64,000 bases of DNA from CAWCDJ01 sp963836015 (lineage in GTDB: Bacteria > Acidobacteriota > Terriglobia > Bryobacterales > Bryobacteraceae): NCBI GenBank assembly GCA_963836015.1, contig CAWIIF010000012.1:124001-188000 (forward strand), written 5' to 3'. The position numbers and the translations under genes are program-made. Below the pieces are notes generated by a model that saw only the letters and a list, made by a program, of their open reading frames with translations, was not told where the DNA came from and made no database searches. This document shows, piece by piece, positions 8,801 through 16,606 of this stretch (positions are counted from its first letter, which is position 1; each line of letters begins with the position of its first letter).

Positions 8801-9003
8801 CGCTCGCGATGATCGTGGGGATGCTGCCGATGGCGTTAGGGCTGGGGGAAGGCGGCGAGCAGAACGCGCCGCTGGGGCGCGCGGTGATCGGCGGGCTGTT
8901 GATGGCGACGCTGGCGACGCTTTTCCTGGTACCCGTGGTGTATAGTGTGCTCCGGCGCAATCCGCCGCGGCACGGAAGGAATGCGGAGGCAGACTCGATA
9001 TGA
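5842..9003 (+). CDS. RND efflux transporter permease subunit (AcrB/HAE1-like)
   Basis: A 1053-residue inner-membrane proton-driven pump of the resistance-nodulation-division superfamily, of usual length. It shows the typical start (RRPYTFVIMALLIVILGAVA, first membrane helix), porter domain sequences such as FPEINIPVVSAIWTYSGVSP, and the TM4 proton relay VDDATVTIENIHRN with Asp401-Asp402. The C-terminal half repeats this architecture (LMGAIMSIGVATANSILLVNF and GMLPMALGLGEGGEQNAPLG). Members export drugs, lipophilic compounds or, in other subfamilies, metals; the substrate is undetermined. The adaptor gene overlaps its end (ATGA). No TolC-like outer-membrane gene is in the window. Confidence 0.95.
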   Translation: MWIVQLALRRPYTFVIMALLIVILGAVAVYRMPTDIFPEINIPVVSAIWTYSGVSPEEMAEVITVRCERAFTVMVNDIDRIESQSLPGLAVIRVYFHPNARIDAAVAQMSAASQSVLKSLPTGITPPNIIQYNASSVPILQLGISSDVLPEQQLYDLGYNFIRTQMANVQGASFPLPYGGKPRQVSVDLNPKALYAQGLSASDVVDAINSQSVILPSGTVKIGAGEYSVQLNGEPDVAAAFNRLPIRQTGGATVFVGDVANVRDGYAVQTNIVRHNGSRAALLTALKNGGASTLDIVEKLKAMLPRIRSTLPPSLRLKLMFDQSVFVRAAIQGVIREAIIAAGLTGLMILLFLGSWRSTIIVCVSIPLSILASLAILNLMGETINVMTLGGLALAVGILVDDATVTIENIHRNFGLGKPIVRAIMDGAMQIATPAFVSTLCICIVFVPVIFLTGTAQYLFTPLALAVVLAIAASYVLSRTLVPTMVRYLLAGEAEQSHGEEADARNLFQRQFERMRAGYRTLLASALAHRGLVAAAFVLICGACLGLTPFLGQDFFPQVDSGQIRLHVRAPATTRIEETEQYFAAVEKSIRQVIPPQELTDMVDNIGLPYSGVNLAMSDSATIGPFDGEILVSLRAGEHGSTWDYVRRLRRLLNREYPELTFFFQPADIVGQILNFGLPAPIDVQVVGPLANGPANYALAREITRRMARIPGAVDVHTHQVANVPQLRFEVDRTRARQLGLSQRDVANSLLIALSSSAQISPNYWINPRNSVDYPISVMVPQYRVDSTAALLRTPVHASGKPAPQMLTNVGRLERGTMPSVVNHYNVQPVYDVFANVQDRDLGAVAGDTDRVLRDLTPKLPKGSFFETRGQVATMRSSFRGLGIGLVFAIVLVYFVMVVNFQSWLDPFIILMALPGALSGIVLMLFVTQTTLNVPSLMGAIMSIGVATANSILLVNFANDLRETGSEALPAALEAGFTRLRPVLMTALAMIVGMLPMALGLGEGGEQNAPLGRAVIGGLLMATLATLFLVPVVYSVLRRNPPRHGRNAEADSI

Positions 9004-10250
9004 TGGCACAGCAGACCGGCGCGGGGCCGGGACGGCGGCCGAGGGCCGGGCGGCGTCCCGTGCTGCTGTTTTTCGTGCTGGTGGCCGTGGTGGTGGCAAT
9101 CGCGATTGCAGCCGGCTGGCTGCCGCGGATCTCGCGGCAGAAGGCGCTGCTGGCGGCCTCGGAGCAGGTGACGGAGCAGAAGCCCGTGGTGATCGCCACG
9201 GCGGCGCACCTGGAGGCATCGAACGATGCGATCGACCTTCCGGGGGACCTGCAGGCGATGATCGAATCGCCGATTTTCTCGCGCGCGGACGGGTATCTGA
9301 AGACGCGGCTGGTGGACATCGGCTCGCACGTCAAAGCGGGGCAGTTGATGGCGGAGATCGAGACGCCGGAGCTGGACCAGCAGATCAGCCAGGCGCGCGC
9401 CTCGCTGGCCCAGGCGCAGTCCAGCCAGAAGGAGCTGCAGGCCGATATCGCGCTGGCGAAAGCCAACCTCGACCTGGCGCGGATCACCTCCGAGCGATGG
9501 CAGCGCCTGCTCGCCAAGGGCGTGGTGCCGCGGCAGGAAGCGGACCAGCGAAGTGCCGACCTGGAGGTAAAGCAGGCGCAGACCGAGCGGGCCCAGGCGA
9601 GCCTCGCGACTGCGCAGGACACCATCCGGGCCAGCCAGGCGAATCTCAGCCGCCTGGAAGAGTTGAAGGGCTTCTCGCGCGTCACGGCGCCGTTCGACGG
9701 AGTGGTGACGGCGCGCAACGTGGATATCGGCACGCTGATCAACGCCGGGACCAAGGAGATGTTCCGCGTGGCGCGGATCGATCCGCTGCGAATTTTCGTG
9801 CAGGTGCCGCAAACCAACGTGGCGTCGATTCACGAGGGACAGTCCGCCGAGCTGCGGGTGGACGAGCGGCGCGGGCAGGTGTTCCAGGCAAAGGTCACGA
9901 ACGTTTCGAACTCGCTCGACACGAGCTCCCGCGCCATGCTGGTGATCCTGCAGACGCCGAATCCGGGCGACAGCCTGTACCCGGGGATGTACGCGCAGGT
10001 GCGGTTTTCGACGTCCAACAGCAAGCCGATGCTGCTCATCCCCGGGGATGCCCTGCTGATTGCGAAGAGCGGGCCGCGGGTGGCAGTGGCGGGGCCGGAC
10101 CACGTCGTGCACTTCCACCAGGTTTCCATCGGACAGGATCTGGGCGCCGAAGTGGAGATCGCCGGCGGCCTCCGGCCGGGAGACCTGGTGATTTCGAACC
10201 CGTCCGATACGGTGCAGGAAGGGACCGTGGTCGAAGTGCGGAAGCGATAG
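9000..10250 (+). CDS. RND efflux periplasmic adaptor (membrane fusion protein)
   Basis: A 416-residue AcrA/HlyD-type adaptor linking the RND permease to an outer-membrane channel. An N-terminal membrane anchor (VLLFFVLVAVVVAIAIAAGW) is followed by a split lipoyl domain (SRADGYLKTRLVDIGSHVKAGQLMAEIETPELDQQI), a long Ala/Gln-rich coiled-coil hairpin (about residues 130-220) and the second lipoyl half (RVTAPFDGVVTARNVDIGTL), then beta-barrel and membrane-proximal domains (PGMYAQVRF). It overlaps the permease stop by 4 bases, with GGAGG just upstream, so pump and adaptor are co-translated. Confidence 0.95.
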   Translation: MMAQQTGAGPGRRPRAGRRPVLLFFVLVAVVVAIAIAAGWLPRISRQKALLAASEQVTEQKPVVIATAAHLEASNDAIDLPGDLQAMIESPIFSRADGYLKTRLVDIGSHVKAGQLMAEIETPELDQQISQARASLAQAQSSQKELQADIALAKANLDLARITSERWQRLLAKGVVPRQEADQRSADLEVKQAQTERAQASLATAQDTIRASQANLSRLEELKGFSRVTAPFDGVVTARNVDIGTLINAGTKEMFRVARIDPLRIFVQVPQTNVASIHEGQSAELRVDERRGQVFQAKVTNVSNSLDTSSRAMLVILQTPNPGDSLYPGMYAQVRFSTSNSKPMLLIPGDALLIAKSGPRVAVAGPDHVVHFHQVSIGQDLGAEVEIAGGLRPGDLVISNPSDTVQEGTVVEVRKR

Positions 10251-10266
10251 ACGCAGCCGGACGCGT

Positions 10267-12081
10267 ATGATTTGGGAGCCTGCGCGCGAGTTCGTCGAGA
10301 GCACCAACGTCTGGCGCTTCATGCAGAGGCTGGGGTTCGACGATCGCGAGGCCTTTCTGCGGTTCTCGCGCGAATCGCCCGAGCGCTTCTGGGACGAGAC
10401 GATGCGCGAGATGCGCGTCGAGTGGTTCACGCGGTACCGCGAGGTGCTCGATCTCAGCGGCGGGCCCGAGTGGGCGCGTTGGTTCCGAGGCGGCAAGCTG
10501 AACATCGCGCACAACTGCCTGGACCGCTGGGCGGGGATGGACCGCACGGCCTGTCTGTGGGAAGGCGAGAACGGCGCGACGCGCACGGTCCGGTTTTCCG
10601 AGCTGCGCAACGAAGCCAACCGGGTGGCCAACGGACTGCGCGCGCTGGGGCTGGAACCGGGCGACCGTGCGGCCCTGTGCATGCCGATGGTGCCGGAGAT
10701 CCTCTCCATTCTCTACGGCTGCTTCAAACTGGGGGTCGCGGTAGTGCCGATTTTCGCGGGCTTCGGCGCGGGTGCGATCGCCACCCGTCTCGAGGATTCG
10801 GGCGCGCGCGTGCTGTTCACGGCCAGTCACCTGGAGCGGCGCGGCAAGCGCATTCCGCTGGCCGCCAAGATGCCCCGCACCGTGGAGCACACCATCCTCG
10901 TGGATGGACCGCTGTTTCCGGATCTGCCGGACGAGGCGCCCACCGCGGTGCTCGATTCCGACGCTCGCGCATTCCTCCTGTATACGTCGGGGACTACGGG
11001 GAGGCCCAAGGGGACGGTCCACACGCACGCCGGGTGCCTGGCGCAGATGGGGAAAGAGATCTGGCTGGGTTTTGACCACCGCGATGCCGACCGGTTCTTC
11101 TGGCTTTCGGACATCGGCTGGATGATGGGGCCGTGGAGTATCCTGGGCAATCACCTTTTCGGCGGAACGATTTTCCTCTACGACGGCGCGCCCGATTTCC
11201 CGTCGCCCATGCGGCTCTGGGAGATGATCGAGCGGCACGGCATTACGACATTCGGCGTCTCGCCGACGGCCATCCGCATGTTGAGCCGGGCAGGTGGCGA
11301 ACTGCCGCGGATGGACTCGCTGCGGCTGCTGGGATCCACCGGCGAGCCTTGGGACGAGGCCGCGTGGATGTGGTTTTTCGAGCGCGTGGGGCGGCGGCGC
11401 TGCCCGATCATCAACATCTCAGGAGGGACCGAGATCGTCGGGAGCTTCTTGTTTCCGCTACCGATCCAGGGGTTGAAGCCGTGCTCGCTGGGCGGGCCGG
11501 CGCCGGGGATGGCCACCGAGTGCGTGGATGAAACCGGCGCGCCGGTGCGGGGGAGAAAGGGATACCTGGTCTGCACCCGTCCGGCGCCCTCCATGACGCG
11601 CGGGATCTGGAACGACCCGGAGCGGTACCTGGACACCTACTGGTCGCGCTTTCCGGGCATGTGGTACCACGGCGACTGGGCCAGCGTGGATGAAGACGGC
11701 CACTGGTTCCTGCACGGGCGCGCCGACGAATCGATGAACGTCGCGGGCCGCAAGGTGGGGCCGGCGGAAGTGGAAGAGGCCATGATGCAGCATCCGGGGG
11801 TGGCCGAGGCCGCGGTGATCGGCGTGCCGGACGAACTGAAAGGCGAAGCCATCGTGGGCTACGCAGTGGCGAAGGCGGGAACGCCGGTGGATCCGGCGGC
11901 GGTGTGCGCCACCGTGGTGGAGGTGTTGGGTCCGACCTTCCGGCCGCGCGAAATCGTGCTGGTCGGGGAGCTGCCGAAGACGCAGAGCGGGAAGATCGTG
12001 CGGCGCCTGATCCGACAGAAATACATGGGCGAGGCCCTGGGTGATTTGTCTACGGTGGCGAACCCCTGGGCATTGGAGTAA
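10267..12081 (+). CDS. AMP-forming acyl-CoA synthetase (acetyl-CoA synthetase-like)
   Basis: A 604-residue ANL-superfamily ligase that activates a carboxylate with ATP and transfers it to coenzyme A. Seen in order: P-loop YTSGTTGRPKG (~239), a WMMGPW active-site segment, GGTEI (A5), YHGDWA (A7), GRADESMNVAGRKVGPAEVE (A8) and the C-terminal catalytic lysine in PKTQSGKIVRR (~576), a site commonly acetylated in the family. Length and the lysine context suit acetyl- or propionyl-CoA synthetases, but the substrate is not fixed by what I can see. It starts 16 bases after the adaptor gene, so it may be read with the efflux genes. Confidence 0.9.
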   Translation: MIWEPAREFVESTNVWRFMQRLGFDDREAFLRFSRESPERFWDETMREMRVEWFTRYREVLDLSGGPEWARWFRGGKLNIAHNCLDRWAGMDRTACLWEGENGATRTVRFSELRNEANRVANGLRALGLEPGDRAALCMPMVPEILSILYGCFKLGVAVVPIFAGFGAGAIATRLEDSGARVLFTASHLERRGKRIPLAAKMPRTVEHTILVDGPLFPDLPDEAPTAVLDSDARAFLLYTSGTTGRPKGTVHTHAGCLAQMGKEIWLGFDHRDADRFFWLSDIGWMMGPWSILGNHLFGGTIFLYDGAPDFPSPMRLWEMIERHGITTFGVSPTAIRMLSRAGGELPRMDSLRLLGSTGEPWDEAAWMWFFERVGRRRCPIINISGGTEIVGSFLFPLPIQGLKPCSLGGPAPGMATECVDETGAPVRGRKGYLVCTRPAPSMTRGIWNDPERYLDTYWSRFPGMWYHGDWASVDEDGHWFLHGRADESMNVAGRKVGPAEVEEAMMQHPGVAEAAVIGVPDELKGEAIVGYAVAKAGTPVDPAAVCATVVEVLGPTFRPREIVLVGELPKTQSGKIVRRLIRQKYMGEALGDLSTVANPWALE

Positions 12082-12090
12082 GGGGGACCG

Positions 12091-13209
12091 GTGAACCGAG
12101 TTTGGGACCAGTTTCGCGGCGCCCTGGCAAGACGCATCCGCTACAAGATCACGCGCGGAGGAGTGCTTTTCACCGCGGCCATCCTGGTGGTGGGTTGGGG
12201 CGCGATCATTTCCGGCAACAACCTGCTGTTCCTGATCTCCGCGGCCATGATGGCGACGCTTCTGGTGTCGGGGCTGGTGAGCCGCCTGTGCCTGGCCGGC
12301 CTGGAGCTGGATTTCCTGGTTCCCGAGCACGCGCCGGCGAGGCGCAATATTCCCGGGAAGCTGTACGTGAGAAACCAGAAGTGGCTGATGCCCTCCTTCT
12401 CGATCCGCGTGGAGGGCGTGCACGATCCGGCCAGCCCGGCGCTGAAATCGGGAGTGTACTTCCCGCTGATCGCGGCCCGCGCCACGGTGGAGGAGACGCT
12501 CGAAGTCCGCTTTCCGCGGCGCGGAGCCTACCGTCAGAATACCTTCGCGTTCTCCACTTCCTTTCCCTTCGGATTCCTCGAGAAGAGCGCGCGCGTCACT
12601 ACGCAGCGGGAGATGGTGGTTTACCCTTCGATCGATCCGCACCCCGGCTTCGAAGACCTGCTGGCGGGCATCGCTGGCGAAATCGAAACGCACTACCGCG
12701 GCCTGGGGCGCGACTTCTACCGCATCCGCCCTTACGAAGCGCTGGAAAGCGCGCGGCACGTGGATTGGAAAGCCTCGGCGCACGTGGGGAGCCTGCAGGT
12801 GCGGGAATTCGCGCGCGAGCAGGAGCAGACCGTCGAGATGTTTCTCGATCGCGACGTTCCCCCATCGCTCGACGCCTGGTTCGAGCATGCCATCGACTGC
12901 TGCGCGTTCCTGGCGTGGCGGCTCTCGAGCCACGGAGCTTCCATTCATTTTCGGTCCAGCGGATACCAGTTCAGGCAGCCGGAGGATGGAGACATATATA
13001 CTATCCTCAAGTACCTGGCTTTGGTCTATCCACAGACTGGGAGCGCTCAGGAGGCCCCGCTCGATGAAACGAGTTACAAGATCGTCTTCACGCCTTCGCC
13101 ACGCAAGTTCGGCGAAGCCGGCTGGATGGGCGCTCGCTTCTTTACTCCTGACTTGCTGCGTGTTCCCGATCGCGGCACAGCAGCCGGCGCAGGAGCCGGC
13201 GAAGCCTGA
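12091..13209 (+). CDS. DUF58-domain protein
   Basis: A 372-residue protein with two N-terminal membrane segments (GVLFTAAILVVGWGAIIS and LLFLISAAMMATLLVSGLV), then a beta-rich stretch and the DUF58 signature YRIRPYEALESARHVDWKASA at about residues 210-231. DUF58 proteins usually sit beside MoxR ATPases and VWA proteins and have an integrin A-like fold; no MoxR gene is here. It starts with GTG after AGGGGG. Its last 146 bases overlap the TonB receptor gene in another frame, and the tail after IVFTPSPRK is low-complexity (GTAAGAGAGEA), perhaps read-through sequence rather than conserved domain. Confidence 0.85.
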   Translation: MNRVWDQFRGALARRIRYKITRGGVLFTAAILVVGWGAIISGNNLLFLISAAMMATLLVSGLVSRLCLAGLELDFLVPEHAPARRNIPGKLYVRNQKWLMPSFSIRVEGVHDPASPALKSGVYFPLIAARATVEETLEVRFPRRGAYRQNTFAFSTSFPFGFLEKSARVTTQREMVVYPSIDPHPGFEDLLAGIAGEIETHYRGLGRDFYRIRPYEALESARHVDWKASAHVGSLQVREFAREQEQTVEMFLDRDVPPSLDAWFEHAIDCCAFLAWRLSSHGASIHFRSSGYQFRQPEDGDIYTILKYLALVYPQTGSAQEAPLDETSYKIVFTPSPRKFGEAGWMGARFFTPDLLRVPDRGTAAGAGAGEA

Positions 13210-15037
13210 GCCGGTCAAGACATCCATCACGGTCGTGGAGAAGATCTCGGCCGAGGCTCCGGCGAATATCACCCTGATGGACGCAAAGGATCTCGAGGAA
13301 ACGCCCGGCGTGAATCTGGACGACCGGCTGCGCGCGATCCCCGGCTTCAGCCTGTTCCGCCGCTCCTCCAGCCTGGTGGCGAACCCTACCACGCAGGGAA
13401 TCTCTCTGCGCGGGATCGGCTCTTCGGGGGCCAGCCGCACGCTGGTTCTCTGGGATGGCATTCCGGCCAACGATCCCTTCGGCGGCTGGGTATATTGGAC
13501 GCAGTTCGTTCCCGACGAGATCTCCAGTGTGGAAATCTCGCGCGGCGCCGCCACCAGCATCTTCGGCGACCGCGCCATGAGCGGAGCGATCGGGATTTTC
13601 TCGCGGCAGCCGGAGCGGTTTCACTTGTTTTCGGGTTTCGAGGCGGGGAACAACGACTCGCAGGATGTCTGGACAGGCTTCTCCAACGTCTGGTCGGAGC
13701 TCGCGATCTCGGGATCGTTACGGGCATTTCAGACGGACGGATACTACATCGTGCCGCAATCGATCCGCGGGACGGCGGACACCCGGGCGGGCGTTCGCTT
13801 CGTCACCGGCGACGTGCATATCGACCATTACACGCGGCTCGGCAACCTGTTCCTCAAGGTAAACATGCTGGCGGAAGAGCGTAAGAACGGGACGGTGCTC
13901 ACGCACAATTCGACGGGGCTCGGAACCGTCTCGCTGCGCTACAACCGCGAGTTCGCCCACGATTCGATCTCGATTCTGGGATTCCACACCCGGGAGGGTT
14001 TCCACAGCACGTTCTCGTCGGTGACGAACAATCGCAATACCGAGCGGCTCACGTATTCGCAAACAGTGCCGTCGGACGCGACGGGCGGCGCCGCGCTGTG
14101 GCAGCACCATGAGTCGCGCTGGAACCTGCTGGGGGGCGCCGACGTGGACCGTATGGGGGGCACCGACACGGATCACCTGGTGCCCTCGGGCCTGCGAGTG
14201 GCCGGTGGTACCCAATTGCAGCACGGCGTCTTCGCGCAGACCGATACAACGCTGGGACCCGCGCGCTTCTTCGCCGGGTTGCGCCACACGTTTGCCGGCG
14301 GCGACAACCGCTTCCTCAGCCCGAACGCGGGAGTCGTGCTGGGCCGCAAGCGGCTGCGTCTGCGCGGGTCGGTCTATCGAGCGTTTCGTGCTCCCACCCT
14401 CAATGAGCTGTACCGCGAATTTCGCGTGGGAAACACGGATACACTGGCGAATCCGAATCTGCGGCCGGAAACGGTGTTCGGGTCGGAGTTCGGCGCGGAC
14501 TGGGTGGGAGAGGCCGGCTCGATGCGGGTGACTGCCTATCGCAATTCGCTCTCAAACCTGATCACCAACGTGACGCTCTCTTCCACTCCGAGCGCGATCG
14601 TGCGTCAGCGCGCCAACGCGGCGGAAGCGCTGAGCCGCGGAGTCGAGGCGGATTTTGAACGCCGGTGGCACGCCTTCACCGGCGAGGCGCAATACCTGTT
14701 CGTGGATTCCCGCTATGTCACCGGGTTCCGCGTGGCGCAGATCCCCAAGCACCAGGGCTCCGGCCAGGTGACGTATCTGCACGGCGGGACCATGGCCTCG
14801 CTGAGTGTCCGCAGTTTCGACTACCAGTTCGACGACGATCTCAACCAGTTCCGGCTGCCGGGTTATGCGGTCGTGCAACTGGTAGCGCGGCAGCACGTGT
14901 GGCGGTCGCTCTCGGCCGACGTGGGGATTGAGAACGCGCTCAATCGCGTGTTCTACACAGCGTTCACGCCAACGCCCACCACCGGGTCCCCGCGCCTGTG
15001 GCGTGTGGGATTGCGCTGGGACGGCAAGGTTCATTAG
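13064..15037 (+). CDS. TonB-dependent outer-membrane receptor
   Basis: A 657-residue TonB-dependent receptor taking up a siderophore, vitamin or similar ligand across the outer membrane. The start at 13064 is preferred because AGGAGG lies 10 bases upstream and a signal peptide follows (WALASLLLTCCVFPIAAQQ). The plug domain shows LDDRLRAIPGFSLFRRSSS, TTQGISLRGIG, LVLWDGIPANDPFGG and VEISRGAATSIFGDRAMSG. The rest is the 22-strand barrel, with the typical FRAPTLNELYREFRVG, NPNLRPETVFGSEFG and a C-terminal aromatic-rich strand. It is BtuB/FepA-like in layout; the ligand is unknown. Its 5' end overlaps DUF58 by 146 bases. Confidence 0.92.
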   Translation: MKRVTRSSSRLRHASSAKPAGWALASLLLTCCVFPIAAQQPAQEPAKPEPVKTSITVVEKISAEAPANITLMDAKDLEETPGVNLDDRLRAIPGFSLFRRSSSLVANPTTQGISLRGIGSSGASRTLVLWDGIPANDPFGGWVYWTQFVPDEISSVEISRGAATSIFGDRAMSGAIGIFSRQPERFHLFSGFEAGNNDSQDVWTGFSNVWSELAISGSLRAFQTDGYYIVPQSIRGTADTRAGVRFVTGDVHIDHYTRLGNLFLKVNMLAEERKNGTVLTHNSTGLGTVSLRYNREFAHDSISILGFHTREGFHSTFSSVTNNRNTERLTYSQTVPSDATGGAALWQHHESRWNLLGGADVDRMGGTDTDHLVPSGLRVAGGTQLQHGVFAQTDTTLGPARFFAGLRHTFAGGDNRFLSPNAGVVLGRKRLRLRGSVYRAFRAPTLNELYREFRVGNTDTLANPNLRPETVFGSEFGADWVGEAGSMRVTAYRNSLSNLITNVTLSSTPSAIVRQRANAAEALSRGVEADFERRWHAFTGEAQYLFVDSRYVTGFRVAQIPKHQGSGQVTYLHGGTMASLSVRSFDYQFDDDLNQFRLPGYAVVQLVARQHVWRSLSADVGIENALNRVFYTAFTPTPTTGSPRLWRVGLRWDGKVH

Positions 15038-15146
15038 CCGTAGCGCGCCCGCATGAAGCGCTTTTAATTCCGCACCGCGCAACTCTCTTGTCCGATCTGC
15101 GCTTAACAGGTCGTGAAGCACAAATGATCTCGTCCCCTGCGTTCCT

Positions 15147-15180
15147 GGTTGCGCCCGCGTCTCGGAGCACGGGCGCAACC
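15147..15180 (+). promoter_or_regulatory. Strong hairpin between the TonB receptor and trpC
   Basis: GGTTGCGCCCG (15147-15157) pairs perfectly with CGGGCGCAACC (15170-15180) over a 12-base loop. There is only a short pyrimidine tail (TTCCCTCCC), so it is a poor intrinsic terminator. It may end the receptor transcript or act on trp operon transcription. No Trp-rich leader peptide was found nearby. Confidence 0.6.
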
Positions 15181-15198
15181 TTCCCTCCCGGCCCCGTT

Positions 15199-15207
15199 TG
15201 ATAACAT
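15199..15207 (+). promoter_or_regulatory. Extended -10 before trpC
   Basis: TGATAACAT fits TGn-TANNNT and ends 11 bases before the TTG start of trpC. No Shine-Dalgarno sequence is present, suggesting a very short leader. Confidence 0.4.
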
Positions 15208-15218
15208 AGAAAACACCC

Positions 15219-16007
15219 TTGATCGACACAATTCCAGACATTCTGGCCAGGATTGTCGCCAAGAAACGAGAAGAGCTCACCCGCGGTGTCCAGCCGGTTT
15301 CGGAATGGGAGCGGATGGCCGAAGTGTGGGCAGGCCGGCGCCGCGATTTTGCGGCGGCACTCAAGGGGCGTGCGCCCGCCATCATCGCGGAAGTGAAGAA
15401 AGCCTCGCCGAGCAAGGGTGTTCTCGTTCAGGATTTCGATCCGGTGCGCATTGCTTCGGCGTATCAGCGCGGCGGGGCGGCCGCCGTCTCGGTGCTCACC
15501 GACGAGAGCTTCTTCCAGGGGAGCCTGGCGGATCTCGAAGCCGCGCGCGGCGCGATCGAACTCCCGGTACTGCGAAAGGATTTTACGATTGCTCCCGAGC
15601 ACGTCTTACAGGCGGCGGCGCACGGGGCGGATGCGATTCTGCTGATCGCCGCGATCCTCGGCGCGCGCGAAATCCGCGACTACCGGGAACGTGCGGCACG
15701 ATACGGAATGGCGGCGCTGGTGGAGGTCCACAACCGGCGCGAACTGGACGTCGCGATCGAGGCGGGTGCGCACCTGATCGGCGTCAACAACCGCGACCTC
15801 TCCACCTTCGAAGTTACGCTCGAAACGTCGCTGCGGCTGGCGGAGCACATGCCGCCGGGCGCGCTGCTGGTGAGCGAAAGCGGAATTCACGGGCCGGAAG
15901 ATATCGCGACCCTGCGGGCCGCGGGGTACTCGGCGTTCCTGGTGGGCGAGCATTTGATGCGGTCGGGCGACCCGTCGGCGGCGCTGGCACGGCTGGTGGC
16001 GGCATGA
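15219..16007 (+). CDS. trpC: Indole-3-glycerol phosphate synthase
   Basis: A 262-residue TIM-barrel enzyme closing the indole ring of tryptophan from carboxyphenylamino-deoxyribulose phosphate. Family signatures: IIAEVKKASPSKG with the catalytic Lys, VLTDESFFQGSLADL, LPVLRKDF, EVHNRRELDVAIEAGAHLIG, GVNNRDL and SESGI. Length is standard. A TTG start at 15219 is used because the conserved helix IPDILARIVAKKREEL begins just after it. First gene of the aromatic supraoperon; its stop overlaps trpF (ATGA). Confidence 0.96.
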   Translation: MIDTIPDILARIVAKKREELTRGVQPVSEWERMAEVWAGRRRDFAAALKGRAPAIIAEVKKASPSKGVLVQDFDPVRIASAYQRGGAAAVSVLTDESFFQGSLADLEAARGAIELPVLRKDFTIAPEHVLQAAAHGADAILLIAAILGAREIRDYRERAARYGMAALVEVHNRRELDVAIEAGAHLIGVNNRDLSTFEVTLETSLRLAEHMPPGALLVSESGIHGPEDIATLRAAGYSAFLVGEHLMRSGDPSAALARLVAA

Positions 16008-16606
16008 TCCTCAAGATCTGCGGCATCACCTGTCAGGAAGATGCGGACGCGGCGATCGCGGGCGGCGCAACGGCCATCGGCTTCAATTTCTATCCCAGGA
16101 GCCCTCGCTATCTCTCACCCGAGCGTGCCGCGGCCATCCGCACGGCGGCGGGCGTGCGGCGCGTGGGCGTATTCGTCAACGAAGCGCGTGCCTCCGTCGA
16201 GCGGATCGCGCGGACCGCGGCGCTCGACGTGGCGCAGCTTCATGGAGAGGAAGCCGCGGCGGAATATCCCGCGGCCGTAGCGGTCTGGAAAGCGGCGCGC
16301 GTTTCGGCAGGCTTCGATCTCGCGCAATTCGACGGATGCACCGCGGAAGCACTGGTGCTCGATGGGCCCGCCGGAGAGTTGTACGGAGGCGCGGGCCAGG
16401 CCTTTGACTGGCGCCTGGCCGCGGGCGCGCCGTGGCGGATCATCCTGGCCGGAGGGCTCGACGGCTCCAATGTCGCGATGGCCGTGGCGCAGGCGCATCC
16501 CTGGGGGGTGGACGCCTGTTCGCGGATCGAGAGCGCACCGGGAAAAAAGGACCACAAGAAGATGAACGAGTTTTTGCAGGCGGCGAAGGCGGCGCTCGGC
16601 GTATGA
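16004..16606 (+). CDS. trpF: Phosphoribosylanthranilate isomerase
   Basis: A 200-residue TIM barrel that isomerises N-(5-phosphoribosyl)anthranilate to the substrate of TrpC. It opens with LKICGIT containing the catalytic Cys, then IGFNFYPRSPRYLSPE, VGVFVN, VAQLHGEE, the catalytic-Asp region LVLDGPAGELYGGAGQAFDW and ILAGGLDGSNV followed by GVDACSRIE. Typical SSGVE is DACSRIE here. ATG at 16004 overlaps the trpC stop and its own stop overlaps trpB, indicating coupled translation. Confidence 0.96.
   Translation: MILKICGITCQEDADAAIAGGATAIGFNFYPRSPRYLSPERAAAIRTAAGVRRVGVFVNEARASVERIARTAALDVAQLHGEEAAAEYPAAVAVWKAARVSAGFDLAQFDGCTAEALVLDGPAGELYGGAGQAFDWRLAAGAPWRIILAGGLDGSNVAMAVAQAHPWGVDACSRIESAPGKKDHKKMNEFLQAAKAALGV

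Noticed and set aside
15124..15201. Short open frame before trpC as a Trp attenuation leader peptide
   Set aside because: It contains no Trp codons, and the hairpin nearby has no U-tract, so classical trp attenuation is not supported.
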